The position numbers were made by a program, and so were the translations under genes. Below are positions 1 through 7,896 of a DNA stretch of 64,000 nt, in pieces; within the stretch, counting starts at the first letter, position 1; each line of letters starts with the position of its first letter. This stretch comes from Acidobacteriota bacterium (GTDB lineage: Bacteria > Acidobacteriota > Blastocatellia > Pyrinomonadales > Pyrinomonadaceae), in the NCBI GenBank assembly GCA_025463135.1, contig JAOAPY010000025.1, positions 85,335 to 149,334 on the forward strand. Direction: 5' to 3'. The notes under the pieces are model-generated. The model saw nothing but the letters and a program-made list of their open reading frames with translations. It was not told the origin of the DNA and did no database searches.

Positions 1-2
1 CA

Positions 3-2180
3 TCAGAACTGCGGATTTCAGAAAGCAGAGTGCGCAATACCCTCAGCGATCGCGAGCGGGCCGAAGAAGCGTTGCGTGAGAGCGAAGAGCGCTATCGCGA
101 ACTGGTCGAGAATGCTAACGATATCATTTACACGCTTGATCTCACCGGGAACGTAACCTCGGTGAATAAGGCTGCCGAGTCGATCTGCGGCTACACGCGT
201 GAAGAGATGCTCAAAATGAACTTGACTACCCTGCTTACGGCTGAATCCGCCGCTGCCGGAATTCACATGTTGGATCGCAAGCTGGGCGGCGAAGAGCGTA
301 CAAATTATGAGGTGGACGCGCGCGCGAAAGATGGGACGATCGTTACTTTGGAAATCAGCAGCCGCCTGGTTTCACAGGCGGGCCAGCCGTTCGGCGTTCA
401 AGGTGTGGCCCGTGACATCACCAAGCGCCGGCTGGCCGAAGAGGCATTGCGCGAAGCCGATCAGCGCGCACTTACCGAATACGAACGGCTGCTCGAACGA
501 ATTTCCGGGCTGGCACAGGCCCTGGGCACGGCTCGTGACCTGCAGGCAATCTATAGCGGACTGAGAGAGTTTTCCCTCGCTTCCGTGCCCTGCAATGGGT
601 TCTTCGTTTCTCTCTATGATCCGGCGCGCGACGTGCGCACCGCCAGTTATGGCTGGGGCGACGGTCTGGAGCTGGATGTCTCGGAACTGCCGCCCATGCC
701 CATCACCGCCGAAGGACCCAACAGTCGCGCGGTGCGCACCGGCGAGATAATCATTACGGACAATTATATGAGTGCGGCGCGCACGCACCCGGTCGTCATC
801 GTGGGACCGGAGAATGGCTTGCGACCACAGAGCTCATTGGCCGCTCCCATGGCGGTGATGGGTCGCATCATTGGGACCATTGAAGTGCAGAGCTACGAAC
901 GCGCGGCGTACAAAGAAGGACACATCACCGCGATGCGCATGGCCTCAAACCTGACCGCGGTCGCAATCGAAAATGTTCGCCTGTTGGAACAGGAGAGCAG
1001 GGCCCGCGCCGCCGCCGAAGAATCGAACCGTTTGAAAGATGAGTTTCTGGCCACGGTTTCACACGAGCTGCGCACACCCCTGACTGCGATCCTGGGCTGG
1101 GCACGAATGTTGGAGACAGGTCTGGATCCTGAGACAGCCGCCCGCGCAATTGAAACCATACGGCGCAATGCGAGCAGTCAATCCCAAATCATCGACGACA
1201 TTCTGGACGTTTCCAGGATCATCACCGGGAACTTGTATCTTGATCTGCAGCCGCTGGAACTCGCGCCGATTGTCGAAGCCGCGATAAATGTGGTGCGGCC
1301 CACCGCCGAAGCGAAAGGAATTGAGATTGAGGCGCAGTTTGATTCCCAACCAACATTGGTCCTGGGAGATGCGAACCGCCTGCAGCAAGTGATTTGGAAT
1401 TTACTTTCAAACGCGATCAAGTTCACACCTTCGGGTGGCCAGGTGCAAATCTCCGTCATTCATGCCGAGTCATTCGCGGAGCTCAGGGTGAAGGACAACG
1501 GCCAGGGTATCACCCCTGAATTTCTGCCGTTTGTCTTTGACCGTTTCCGCCAGGCCGACAGTACGACTACCAGAAGACACGGCGGGCTGGGCCTGGGGCT
1601 GGCCATCGTCAGACATTTGGTGGAGATCCACGGCGGCTCCGTGCGAGCGGAAAGCGAGGGCCCGGAAAAAGGTGCGAACTTTACCGTGCGGTTGCCTGTA
1701 GTTACCACACATACTCGGCCCAGCCCGAAGCCCGACATGTTCGAAATCGTTGAAATGGAAAACGCTCGGATCCTGAGCGGTTTGCAAGTGCTGGTGGTCG
1801 ACGATGACGCCGATACTTTAGAGGTAATCGCCGCGGCACTTAGCGGTGGAGACGCAACGGTGACATCGGCGCCCTCTGTCGAGGAAGCACTGGCGCGCAT
1901 CAAAGAGTCCAGACCTGATGTGATAGTGTCCGATATAGCCATGCCATTGCATGATGGTTATGAGCTGATAGAACAACTGCGCGCGCTTGATAACAATCAG
2001 TTGCCATTTATTCCCGCGGTCGCAATTACAGCCTATGCGCGCGCCGAAGATCGCGAGCGAGCGCTGCTGGCCGGCTATCAGCAATACCTCGCAAAGCCTG
2101 TTGAGCCTTTGGAGTTAATCGCAATTCTGGCTAAGCTGGCAGGACGAACGGTCAGTGATGGCAATGGCAAAGTGAAATGA
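3..2180 (+). CDS. Hybrid sensor histidine kinase (PAS-GAF-HisKA-HATPase-REC), 5' partial
   Basis: The frame is open to the left edge and the residues before the first possible start (GTG at 30) look like a signalling helix, so the gene probably begins outside the window. Domains in order: a PAS domain starting at ESEERYRELVENANDIIYTL and ending with the PAC-type tail VARDITKRRLAEEAL; a GAF-like domain (about nt 480-980); a HisKA dimerisation domain with the H-box SHELRTPL (His codon at 1062); a HATPase_c domain with N-box NLLSNAIKFTPSGG, DNGQGI and GLGLGLAIV; and a C-terminal receiver domain with acidic pocket VVDDD, phospho-acceptor Asp in VSDIAMP (codon at 1932) and the Lys of AKPVEP. All catalytic and phosphotransfer residues are present. 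No transmembrane segment is visible in this part, so it may be cytosolic. The input ligand and any separate response regulator are unknown. Confidence 0.93.
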   Translation, partial: SELRISESRVRNTLSDRERAEEALRESEERYRELVENANDIIYTLDLTGNVTSVNKAAESICGYTREEMLKMNLTTLLTAESAAAGIHMLDRKLGGEERTNYEVDARAKDGTIVTLEISSRLVSQAGQPFGVQGVARDITKRRLAEEALREADQRALTEYERLLERISGLAQALGTARDLQAIYSGLREFSLASVPCNGFFVSLYDPARDVRTASYGWGDGLELDVSELPPMPITAEGPNSRAVRTGEIIITDNYMSAARTHPVVIVGPENGLRPQSSLAAPMAVMGRIIGTIEVQSYERAAYKEGHITAMRMASNLTAVAIENVRLLEQESRARAAAEESNRLKDEFLATVSHELRTPLTAILGWARMLETGLDPETAARAIETIRRNASSQSQIIDDILDVSRIITGNLYLDLQPLELAPIVEAAINVVRPTAEAKGIEIEAQFDSQPTLVLGDANRLQQVIWNLLSNAIKFTPSGGQVQISVIHAESFAELRVKDNGQGITPEFLPFVFDRFRQADSTTTRRHGGLGLGLAIVRHLVEIHGGSVRAESEGPEKGANFTVRLPVVTTHTRPSPKPDMFEIVEMENARILSGLQVLVVDDDADTLEVIAAALSGGDATVTSAPSVEEALARIKESRPDVIVSDIAMPLHDGYELIEQLRALDNNQLPFIPAVAITAYARAEDRERALLAGYQQYLAKPVEPLELIAILAKLAGRTVSDGNGKVK

Positions 2181-2211
2181 AGTTCAAAATACGGGTCAGT
2201 AAAATAACTTT

Positions 2212-3009
2212 ATGAGCAAGATTCTGGTTCGAGGCTTAGAGATTGGATACGACGAAACCGGTTCCGGCACGCCGGTAGTGCTGCTGCATGGCTTTCCTTT
2301 CAATCGTACGATGTGGAGTGAGCAGATTGAAGCGTTGATTCCACGTCATCGCGTGCTCGCACCCGACCTGCGCGGCCATGGTGAGACAACCGCGACGAGC
2401 GGATCCGCTACCATGGAAGAGATGGCCAGCGATGTGGCGGCCCTGATGGAGAAACTTAACATCTCACGGGCGGCCGTGTGTGGGTTTTCCATGGGCGGAT
2501 ACGTCGCTCTGGCTCTTTATCGCATGTTCCCGCTACGCGCGCGGGCGCTGGTGCTCGCGGACACGCGTCCTGGCGCAGACACTGAAGAGGCGCAAGCCAA
2601 CCGCGAGGCGCAGGCGCAGAAGGCGTTGCAGTCAGGCATGGCGGGTATTGCCGATGCGATGTTGCCGAAGCTGCTCTCACCAAAAACTGTGGCGCGGAAT
2701 CCCGCGGTCGTCGCCCGTGTGCGCGAGATGATCTTGAAGACGAACCCCCAAGGGGCGGCGGCGGCATTGCGTGGTATGGCCCAACGACGCAACCAGACTT
2801 CCTTTCTATCGCGCGTGGTCACACCGGCTTTGATAGTCGTCGGGCGCGAAGACATGATCACGCCTCTTGAAGAAGCAGAGCTAATGCACAAGGAGATTGG
2901 CGGATCGCGTTTGGAAATAATTGAAGATGCCGGCCACATTTCGAATCTGGAGCAACCGGAACGGTTCAATCAGGCGCTTACTAAGTTCCTGCGCGAATTG
3001 GAAGTATGA
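2212..3009 (+). CDS. Alpha/beta-fold hydrolase
   Basis: A 265-residue single-domain alpha/beta hydrolase. Visible family features: the oxyanion-hole segment VVLLHGFPFN, the DLRGHGET loop, a nucleophile elbow GFSMGG with Ser93, an acid in GREDMITP and a catalytic His in DAGHISN near the C-terminus. The order Ser-Asp-His and the length fit the family (esterase, lactonase, haloperoxidase-like or enol-lactonase types). Substrate cannot be told from sequence. It starts 31 bases after the sensor kinase, on the same strand, so co-transcription is possible. The ATG at 2212 is the natural start but no clear Shine-Dalgarno is seen. It is followed by a spacer carrying an inverted repeat. Confidence 0.9.
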   Translation: MSKILVRGLEIGYDETGSGTPVVLLHGFPFNRTMWSEQIEALIPRHRVLAPDLRGHGETTATSGSATMEEMASDVAALMEKLNISRAAVCGFSMGGYVALALYRMFPLRARALVLADTRPGADTEEAQANREAQAQKALQSGMAGIADAMLPKLLSPKTVARNPAVVARVREMILKTNPQGAAAALRGMAQRRNQTSFLSRVVTPALIVVGREDMITPLEEAELMHKEIGGSRLEIIEDAGHISNLEQPERFNQALTKFLRELEV

Positions 3010-3110
3010 CCTGACACGATTTACAGAAATTACAAACAAGCATAGCCGTCCGACTGAGCGACACAATTTTTCTAATGTCTTTTTTGTAAGTCGTGTAAAT
3101 CCTGTCCGAG
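3010..3110. repeat. Intergenic inverted repeat with 9-base internal period
   Basis: The arm at about 3011-3039 (ACACGATTT, ACAGAAATT, ACAAACAAG in succession) is matched in reverse complement by about 3080-3109, with few mismatches over about 28 bases. Each arm is a degenerate tandem array of nine-base units beginning ACA. It sits between the hydrolase and thioesterase genes. It could fold in RNA as a long hairpin. See the findings for the wider family. Confidence 0.7.
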
Positions 3111-3119
3111 TGCTTTCTT

Positions 3120-3551
3120 ATGAGTGAATCCTGGAAGTACACGATTGAAGAGCGCGTGCGCTGGGGCGATGTCGATGCCGCGCGCATCATCTTCTATGGG
3201 GCTTACATTCGCTTCTTTGAAATCGCGGAGACGGAATTATTTCGCGCGGTGGGATTGTCCTACGGTGTGATGTTTGATGAGCTTGATATCTGGCTGCCGC
3301 GTGTGCACCTGGAATGCGATTTTCGTCGCGTGGCTCAACTGGATGACCTTTTGGAACTATCCGTTTATGTCGGCCCGATCGGCAATACGTCTATGCGCAT
3401 TAACTTTGAAGTGCGCAAGAAATTCCAACCAGAGATTGTTGCCGACGCCCACTTCGTTTTGGCGGCGGTTAGTCGCGAAGACTTCAAAACAGTTCCGATT
3501 CCAGATGATCTTCGTCGGCGACTGAAACCTTACACGATGCCGGTAGTCTGA
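3120..3551 (+). CDS. Acyl-CoA thioesterase (hot-dog fold, 4HBT/YbgC-like)
   Basis: The 143-residue protein has the hot-dog thioesterase pattern. WGDVDAARIIFYGAYIRFFE contains the Asp of the 4HBT active-site loop followed by the long central helix. VHLECDFRRVAQLDDLLELS matches the strand region typical of YbgC/FcbC-type enzymes. Length is normal for the family. The likely role is hydrolysis of an acyl-CoA or related thioester in the cytosol; substrate specificity is not predictable. The only neighbour clue is the alpha/beta hydrolase just upstream. The ATG at 3120 has a weak upstream ribosome-binding sequence, but the N-terminus aligns well with the family pattern, so the start is probably right. 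Confidence 0.85.
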   Translation: MSESWKYTIEERVRWGDVDAARIIFYGAYIRFFEIAETELFRAVGLSYGVMFDELDIWLPRVHLECDFRRVAQLDDLLELSVYVGPIGNTSMRINFEVRKKFQPEIVADAHFVLAAVSREDFKTVPIPDDLRRRLKPYTMPVV

Positions 3552-3555
3552 AGTA

Positions 3556-3634
3556 CAACAGGCTGCCAGCCGGTTGACTGCTCCTTAAAGGCATTTTGCC
3601 GTGGAACATCTGCAGGCGCTGCCAGCCTGCAGTA
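3556..3634. repeat. Pair of GGCTG(C/G)CAGCC-type palindromes
   Basis: Two short palindromes lie just upstream of pdxH. One is at about 3556-3576, with a GTACA flank and core GGCTGCCAGCC. The other is at about 3610-3632, with arms CTGCAGGC and GCCTGCAG, followed by GTACA. The second recurs almost exactly at 47696-47716, and related copies lie at 47648 and 60450. The second copy falls inside a possible GTG-initiated extension of pdxH, which argues against that extension being translated. Confidence 0.7.
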
Positions 3635-3657
3635 CACAAAAGCCCGCAATACAAACT

Positions 3658-4290
3658 ATGAGCGAGCAGGAACCGCGTGCTGCGGACGAAACCTTAGACG
3701 AAGAGACCGCTGATCCCAACCCCATCAGTCTGTTCACGCGTTGGTTCGAGGACGCGAAAGCGGCGGGCATTCCCATGCCTGAAGCATTGACGCTGGCCAC
3801 CGCAACTCCCGATGGCCGACCGTCGGCACGCATGGTGCTCTTAAAACAAGCCGATGCCGCTGGCTTTGTCTTTTACACAAACTATCAAAGTCGGAAAGCA
3901 CGCGAACTCGAAGCGAATCCCTTCGCGGCGTTAGTCTTCTATTGGCAGAAGTTGGATTACCAGGTGCGAGTCGAAGGCCCGGTCGAACGCACCTCGGCCG
4001 CCGAGTCGGACGAATATTTCGCCACGCGACCACGCGATAGCCAGCTGGGCGCTCACGCTTCGCCGCAAAGTGAAGTGGTAACCGGCCGAGAGTTTCTTGA
4101 AAATCGCTTCGCTGACTTGGAAAAGAGTTATCGCGATCGAACCGTAGAACGCCCGGCCCACTGGGGTGGCTATCGACTGAAGCCCGAACGAATTGAATTC
4201 TGGAAATCCAGACCCGGCCGCCTGCACGATCGCCTCCTTTACAAGCGGCAATCCGACGGCGCCTGGCAGCTTACTCGCCTCGCGCCCTGA
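3658..4290 (+). CDS. pdxH: Pyridoxamine 5'-phosphate oxidase
   Basis: FMN-dependent oxidation of pyridoxine or pyridoxamine 5'-phosphate to PLP, the last step of vitamin B6 synthesis and salvage. The 210-residue protein shows the family's landmarks: PNPISLFTRWFEDAK near the N-terminus, RPSARMVLLKQAD (FMN contact), FYTNYQSRKARELEANP, FYWQKLDYQVRVEGPVE, SQLGAHASPQSE and the C-terminal signature GYRLKPERIEFWKSRPGRLHDR. The ATG at 3658 is chosen. An upstream GTG (3601) would add 19 residues encoded by a palindromic repeat. Gene length is normal. It converges on the flavoprotein at 4405, and a hairpin pair fills the gap. Confidence 0.95.
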   Translation: MSEQEPRAADETLDEETADPNPISLFTRWFEDAKAAGIPMPEALTLATATPDGRPSARMVLLKQADAAGFVFYTNYQSRKARELEANPFAALVFYWQKLDYQVRVEGPVERTSAAESDEYFATRPRDSQLGAHASPQSEVVTGREFLENRFADLEKSYRDRTVERPAHWGGYRLKPERIEFWKSRPGRLHDRLLYKRQSDGAWQLTRLAP

Positions 4291-4306
4291 GCCTGGGTGA
4301 TGAGAT

Positions 4307-4389
4307 AACAGGCGTTCAGAGTACCGACTTCAGTCGGGTTCTTGTGACCGCCTAAAGCCCGACTGAAGTCGGTACTCTAAACACCTGTT
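4307..4389. repeat. Long nested inverted repeat (ACTTCAGT/ACTGAAGT type)
   Basis: The arm at 4307-4338 is complementary to 4358-4389 with few mismatches. It contains GTACCGACTTCAGTCGGG and its mirror CCCGACTGAAGTCGGTAC, so each arm can also form its own small hairpin. It lies between convergent genes (pdxH and the flavoprotein) and could act as a bidirectional terminator, though there is no T-run. Confidence 0.75.
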
Positions 4390-4404
4390 GACTTTAAGCC
4401 CAAT

Positions 4405-5610
4405 TCATAACGGGCGCAGGGCGCTGCGCGCGAGTTTTCGTTTTAGACCAACGTAGCCCTGATGTCCGGCAACCAGATCGCCGAGCACGCGCTTGATGCC
4501 GCGATGGCCCCACGCAAATTCAATCATTCGTTCTGTAAACGGCGCCCCCCAAAAGTTGCCGTAGAATTTCCGGCGCATCTCTGAAGCGCGCTGCAACTCG
4601 CGTCCGAAATCCTGTCGCCAGTTCTGCTCGTAACTGGCCGGCGAGCCCGCTAAGTAACTTTCAGCGAACAACTCCGCTGAACGCAGCGCGTAATAGATCC
4701 CTTCGCCCGTAACTGGATCGGCAAAACCCGCCGCATCGCCGAGCAATGCCCAGCCAGCGCCACACGCGCGACGAGTGTCCCATGTCTTCGGTAACAAGCC
4801 TGGTATGCGCGCGGCATAACGTTCGGCAGTCGCTTTCAGAAATTCGCGCAGCCGCACATCGCGCTCCCGATCAATTTTTCGACTGGTCCAAAGTTTGGCT
4901 TTGCTGTCTTCACGCTTGCGGTAATACCCCAACATGAAATCCCAGAGCAGGTCGTCAAGTGGCTGATGCTCGAACGCGTCCTGAGAAGTCGCGATGCCGA
5001 ATGAGATGTGGTCCACCCGCGGAAAGGCCCATGCATAGCCGACCCAATCAGGAAGAAAAGCAACTACGGTTGGCGCCTCGTCGTTGGTGGGTAAGGGAGC
5101 GCGATAACCGAAAGCGACTTCCATCTCGGCCGCGGGTAATGGACCAGCGAGCATTTTGGCGATGGCGCTATTGGCGCCGTCAGCAGCCACCAGGAATTTG
5201 CCGCGCCACTCTTTGCCGTTGGCTCCCTTCAATAGCCAGCCGCTCTCGGTCTTCACGGTCCGGGATCCGGAGATTTTTTCTTTGAGAACCTGAGCGCCGG
5301 CAGCAACGGCACGCCGGCGCAGATGAGCATCGAAAGCGCGGCGCGAGTAAATCGCGAACGGTTCGTCGAGTTTCAGTTGAATGCAACGACCTGAGGGTGC
5401 ATACATCTCGAGTTCGTTGACCGAGCGACCCACGGCATCGAGCAGATGAGGCCAGGCCTTCAGCGCTTTGGCAGTGACACCGCCGCCACAGGCTTTGGGA
5501 TCGCCTTCGGGCCGGCCATCGAACAAGGCCACGTGCACGCCGGTTTGCGCCAGCCTTTCCGCTGCGAATGATCCGGCGGGGCCGGCACCGACAATTAAGA
5601 CTTCGAACAT
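4405..5610 (-). CDS. Geranylgeranyl reductase-family FAD-dependent oxidoreductase
   Basis: A flavoprotein of about 401 residues. It shows an N-terminal dinucleotide-binding motif (VGAGPAGSFAAERLA), the KACGGGVTAKAL segment typical of the geranylgeranyl reductase family, a middle VAADGANS motif and the second FAD-binding motif GDAAGFADPVTGEGIYYALRS. Family members reduce double bonds in isoprenoid chains (chlorophyll phytyl tail, archaeal lipids, menaquinone tails) or hydroxylate aromatics, so the product here is uncertain. The start is set at ATG 5610, directly before the FAD motif; an upstream extension to 5682 adds residues that look non-coding. A second member of the superfamily is at 33358. 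No operon partner is seen. Confidence 0.85.
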   Translation of the reverse strand: MFEVLIVGAGPAGSFAAERLAQTGVHVALFDGRPEGDPKACGGGVTAKALKAWPHLLDAVGRSVNELEMYAPSGRCIQLKLDEPFAIYSRRAFDAHLRRRAVAAGAQVLKEKISGSRTVKTESGWLLKGANGKEWRGKFLVAADGANSAIAKMLAGPLPAAEMEVAFGYRAPLPTNDEAPTVVAFLPDWVGYAWAFPRVDHISFGIATSQDAFEHQPLDDLLWDFMLGYYRKREDSKAKLWTSRKIDRERDVRLREFLKATAERYAARIPGLLPKTWDTRRACGAGWALLGDAAGFADPVTGEGIYYALRSAELFAESYLAGSPASYEQNWRQDFGRELQRASEMRRKFYGNFWGAPFTERMIEFAWGHRGIKRVLGDLVAGHQGYVGLKRKLARSALRPL

Positions 5611-6027
5611 TGCCCAGCATGATACGGGATGATTTCCAGCGGCAGCAATCAGGCGAGTGAACGGGCGTTCTTTATCTTTCACGCCCGTTTCAACTACATC
5701 AATATACTTAGGAAATAAAATGGATCTGTTGAGCTGTTTTTGTAACGCCGACGGAATGTGCCGCGGGACTGAGTCGTGTGAGTCAATCGTCTGACCGCGA
5801 AGGCCTCATAATTGAAAAATCTGGCCCGCATTTCCTTTTTGCGCTACCATCCAGTTCACCTTCCGATTTGTGGTCCCTCCGAGGGAAAATGGCGCCGGCG
5901 CGGCGGCCGACAATCTGCTTCCCAGAGAACGGTCAATCGTCCGTGCGTCGACTGCGGAGAATATCTGGACGCCACTCCACGAGTCCTTCGGAACTTCGGA
6001 AGAATCTCGAAGAAATCGGAAAGCGCG
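5611..6027. other. Divergent intergenic region
   Basis: This spacer of about 417 bases separates the divergently transcribed flavoprotein and the fusion regulator, so it must hold promoters for both. An open frame runs through it towards 6028, but its residues do not resemble the family and are probably not translated. No confident -35/-10 pair or repeat was identified. Confidence 0.5.
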
Positions 6028-7860
6028 ATGCCCAAGCAAACTGCCGAGTCTTACGCGTTCGGTCCCTTCCGGCTGGACAAAGTCGAACACTTCCTGCTGC
6101 GCGACGATGAAGTCGTGCCGCTGGCGCCGAAGCTTTTCGAGATCCTGGTCATGCTCGTCGAGAACAACGGTCATCTGCTGACTAAAGAAGCGCTGATGAC
6201 GGCCGTCTGGCCCGATAGTCATGTCGAAGAGGGCAACCTCTCGCGCAACATCTCGACGCTCCGAAAGCTTTTGAGCGACGGCTCATTGGAATCAAAGTAC
6301 ATAGAAACTGTGCCGAAGCGCGGGTATCGTTTCGTTGCTGACGTGACAGAGAGCATCGCAGACAATGCTGATTCAAAATTGCGCGAGCGGATCCGCGCTC
6401 ACGTGGTGATTGAAGAAACCAGTGACGATGAGATGTTGCCGGAAGCAAAGCCCGTCGCCCAACAAGCCGCCGGTACAAACGTCACCGAACCATCGCGTGA
6501 AGGCGAGCGAGTACCAGAACGTCCGCCGGAGACCATGTATGCGAGAAGCGGCGATGTAAACATAGCGTATCAAGTCGTGGGCAATGCTCCGCTCGATCTG
6601 GTATTTGTCATGGGGTGGGTTTCACATCTCGAATATTTTTGGCGGGAGCCTTCGTTCGCCCGCTTCCTCTTGCGTCTTGCTTCTTTCTCACGGCTAATTC
6701 TGTTCGACAAGCGGGGCACTGGACTTTCAGACAGGGTGCCAAATAACGAACTCCCTACACTGGAGCAGCGCATGGACGACGTGCGCGCGGTCATGGATGC
6801 GGTCGGTTCGGAACGCGCTGCCCTCTGCGGAGTTTCTGAAGGCGGTCCGCTGTGCAGTCTTTTTGCCGCGACCTATCCTGAGAAGACGCTTGCGGTGGTT
6901 ATGATTGGTACCTATGCGAAACGCATACGCGACGCTGAGTATCCCTGGGCGCCGACCTCTGAACACAGGCAACATTTCTTTGACGAGATCCGCGCCAACT
7001 GGGGAGGTCCCGTTGGTCTCGAGGACCGCGCGCCCAGTATGGCCGACGATGCAGAGTTTCGAGATTGGTGGGCGACCTATCTGCGCATGGGCGCCAGTCC
7101 CGGCGCGGCTTTGGTGCTGACGCAGATGAACGCGGAAATAGATGTCCGATCCGTGCTGCCAACGATTCGTGTACCCACGCTCGTGATCCACCGCACGGAT
7201 GATCAATGCTTGAAAGTTGAAGAAGGGCGTTTTGTTGCCGACAGAATTCCGGGAGCAAAGTTTGTGGAACTGCCGGGAAACGATCATCTTCCTTTTGTGG
7301 GCGACCAGGATGCGATTCTGGACGAAGTTGAAGAGTTCCTGACCGGGGTGCGCCACGCGCCGGAACCGGATACAGTACTGGCGACAGTATTATTTATGCG
7401 CATTATCGGCTCAAAGGAATATGCCGAACGATTTGGGGAAAGCCGTTGGCAAGAGCTACTTACAAGGCTGCGTTCGCACATCGCCAAGGAAATCGAATGG
7501 TTCAGAGGACGAGCTATCGACATGATCGGGGATCATCCGCTCGCGATCTTTGACGGTCCGGCGCGCGCGGTTCGCTGCGCCGGCGCGATCATTGAATATG
7601 CCTCGCGCTTAGGCATTAAAATGCGTGCCGGACTGCACACCGGTGAATGTGAATTCGCAGATAGCCAAGTCGGCGGCGTTGCCGCGGAGATAGGCGCGCA
7701 AGTAGCCGGGCAAGCGCTGTCCGGCGAGGTGCTGGTTTCGAGCACGGTCAAAGATTTGGTTGCGGGTTCGGGCATCAGCTTTGAGGAAAGAGGCACGCAT
7801 ACATTTGCCGGCTTGGCTGGCGAGTGGCACCTGTTCAAGGCCAGGATGAAGGCTGACTAG
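6028..7860 (+). CDS. Winged-helix regulator fused to alpha/beta hydrolase and degenerate class III cyclase domain
   Basis: A protein of about 610 residues with three modules. Residues 1-105 form an OmpR/PhoB-type winged helix (FGPFRLDKVEHFLLRDDEVV, KLFEILVMLVENNG, VPKRGYRFVADV) of the CadC-like kind, without a receiver domain. About residues 170-440 are an alpha/beta hydrolase (YARSGDVNIAYQVVG, FDKRGTGLSDR, nucleophile elbow GVSEGG, late His in GNDHLPF). The rest resembles an adenylate cyclase homology domain (VLFMRIIGS, GDHPLAIFDGPARAVRCA, MRAGLHTGECE, GEVLVSSTVKDLVAGSG). The first metal-binding Asp of active cyclases (usually TDIVGS) is replaced (MRIIGS), so this domain is probably a regulatory relic. 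ATG 6028 is chosen because the winged helix starts right after it. Its target genes are unknown. Confidence 0.85.
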   Translation: MPKQTAESYAFGPFRLDKVEHFLLRDDEVVPLAPKLFEILVMLVENNGHLLTKEALMTAVWPDSHVEEGNLSRNISTLRKLLSDGSLESKYIETVPKRGYRFVADVTESIADNADSKLRERIRAHVVIEETSDDEMLPEAKPVAQQAAGTNVTEPSREGERVPERPPETMYARSGDVNIAYQVVGNAPLDLVFVMGWVSHLEYFWREPSFARFLLRLASFSRLILFDKRGTGLSDRVPNNELPTLEQRMDDVRAVMDAVGSERAALCGVSEGGPLCSLFAATYPEKTLAVVMIGTYAKRIRDAEYPWAPTSEHRQHFFDEIRANWGGPVGLEDRAPSMADDAEFRDWWATYLRMGASPGAALVLTQMNAEIDVRSVLPTIRVPTLVIHRTDDQCLKVEEGRFVADRIPGAKFVELPGNDHLPFVGDQDAILDEVEEFLTGVRHAPEPDTVLATVLFMRIIGSKEYAERFGESRWQELLTRLRSHIAKEIEWFRGRAIDMIGDHPLAIFDGPARAVRCAGAIIEYASRLGIKMRAGLHTGECEFADSQVGGVAAEIGAQVAGQALSGEVLVSSTVKDLVAGSGISFEERGTHTFAGLAGEWHLFKARMKAD

Positions 7861-7896
7861 CTGACAACCTATCGGTTGGAAAAGTGAGAGGCCGTG

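Noticed and set aside
3601..3657. GTG-initiated N-terminal extension of pdxH
   Set aside because: It is encoded by a palindromic repeat seen elsewhere and adds residues not typical of the family.
5812..6027. Long N-terminal extension of the fusion regulator
   Set aside because: The residues are arginine/serine-rich and unlike the winged-helix start that begins at 6028; probably untranslated.
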